6,044 nucleotides of DNA from F23-B02 sp963625685 (GTDB taxonomy: Bacteria; Bacillota; Clostridia; Oscillospirales; Oscillospiraceae): NCBI GenBank assembly GCA_963625685.1, contig CAVFTR010000030.1, forward strand, positions 1 to 6,044. Reading direction: 5' to 3'. Positions 5,904 to 6,044 of the stretch are shown here, piece after piece. Each line of letters opens with the position of its first letter. Position 1 is the first letter of the stretch. Under the pieces are notes generated by a model that saw nothing but the letters and a program-made list of their open reading frames with translations, had not been told where the DNA came from and did not search any database. The position numbers were made by a program, and so were the translations under genes.

Positions 5904-6044
5904 GCCCTCGCAACCTAGTCGCTATTTAGGCCGTCCAAGATTTAGGGCGCAGTTCACTCCTCGCCGCACGCGGGCCTGAGCCGATCGGCGCATTCGACAC
6001 CACGCCTCTGTGCCGAGCACCTGTCCACAGCGTTTGAGAAATAG
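5904..6044. other. Right-end stretch without a recognised gene
   Basis: From the lyase start to the window end there are 282 bases with no convincing gene. On the minus strand two frames are open from the window edge, one to a TAG at 5922-5924 and one to a TAA at 5926-5928. Either could be the last 38-40 codons of a gene that begins outside, but neither peptide resembles a family I know. A GCCGATCGGC palindrome lies at 5980-5989. No tRNA or riboswitch fold is evident by eye. Confidence 0.35.

Noticed and set aside
3867..5918. Long plus-strand open frames of 249 and 413 codons opposite the MATE and lyase genes
   Set aside because: They are antisense to well-supported genes in GC-rich DNA, where reverse frames stay open by chance, and their products are low-complexity and Arg/His/Gly-rich with no family features.
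6021..6030. CTGTCCACAG as a DnaA-box-like site near a possible origin
   Set aside because: It matches the DnaA box TTATNCACA poorly and stands alone, without a cluster or an A/T-rich unwinding region.

Overview
The window looks like chromosomal DNA from a GC-rich anaerobe of the Actinomycetota, most plausibly class Coriobacteriia (Collinsella or a relative). This is inferred from base composition, G/C-ending codons, strong Shine-Dalgarno sites, and the kind of genes present. No ribosomal RNA or other phylogenetic marker is in the window, so the assignment is tentative.

Layout from left to right: (1) Positions 1-106, minus strand, hold the first 35 codons of a gene whose start resembles the AAA-family ATPases with a C-terminal DUF4143 domain. 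(2) Positions 135-230, just upstream of that gene, hold three 33-bp tandem units that together form two phased TGTACA-centred palindromes; this looks like an operator array. (3) Positions 231-470 are a mostly non-coding leader, with one doubtful 46-codon ORF that has a good ribosome binding site. (4) Positions 471-3071, plus strand, form a complete D-methionine/L-methionine ABC importer operon in the order metQ (lipoprotein), metN (ATPase with C-terminal NIL domain), metI (permease). (5) Positions 3111-3141 hold a perfect 11-bp hairpin that can serve as terminator for both converging operons. (6) Positions 5762-3192, minus strand, form a two-gene operon: a PLP-dependent lyase of the Cys/Met metabolism family that looks like methionine gamma-lyase, followed almost immediately by a MATE-family multidrug/cation antiporter. 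(7) Positions 5763-6044 are the region upstream of the lyase, with a possible promoter, an inverted repeat and a terminator-like G-run/T-run; no gene is recognised there.

Taken together, the centre of the window reads as a methionine uptake and breakdown neighbourhood. MetQNI brings methionine in, and the lyase would split it into methanethiol, 2-oxobutyrate and ammonia. The role of the co-transcribed MATE exporter is unknown. The two points most worth a second look are the phased palindrome array in front of the ATPase gene, and the lyase-MATE pairing, whose lyase keeps the MGL-type active-site cysteine but seems to lack the usual Lys-Asp pair.
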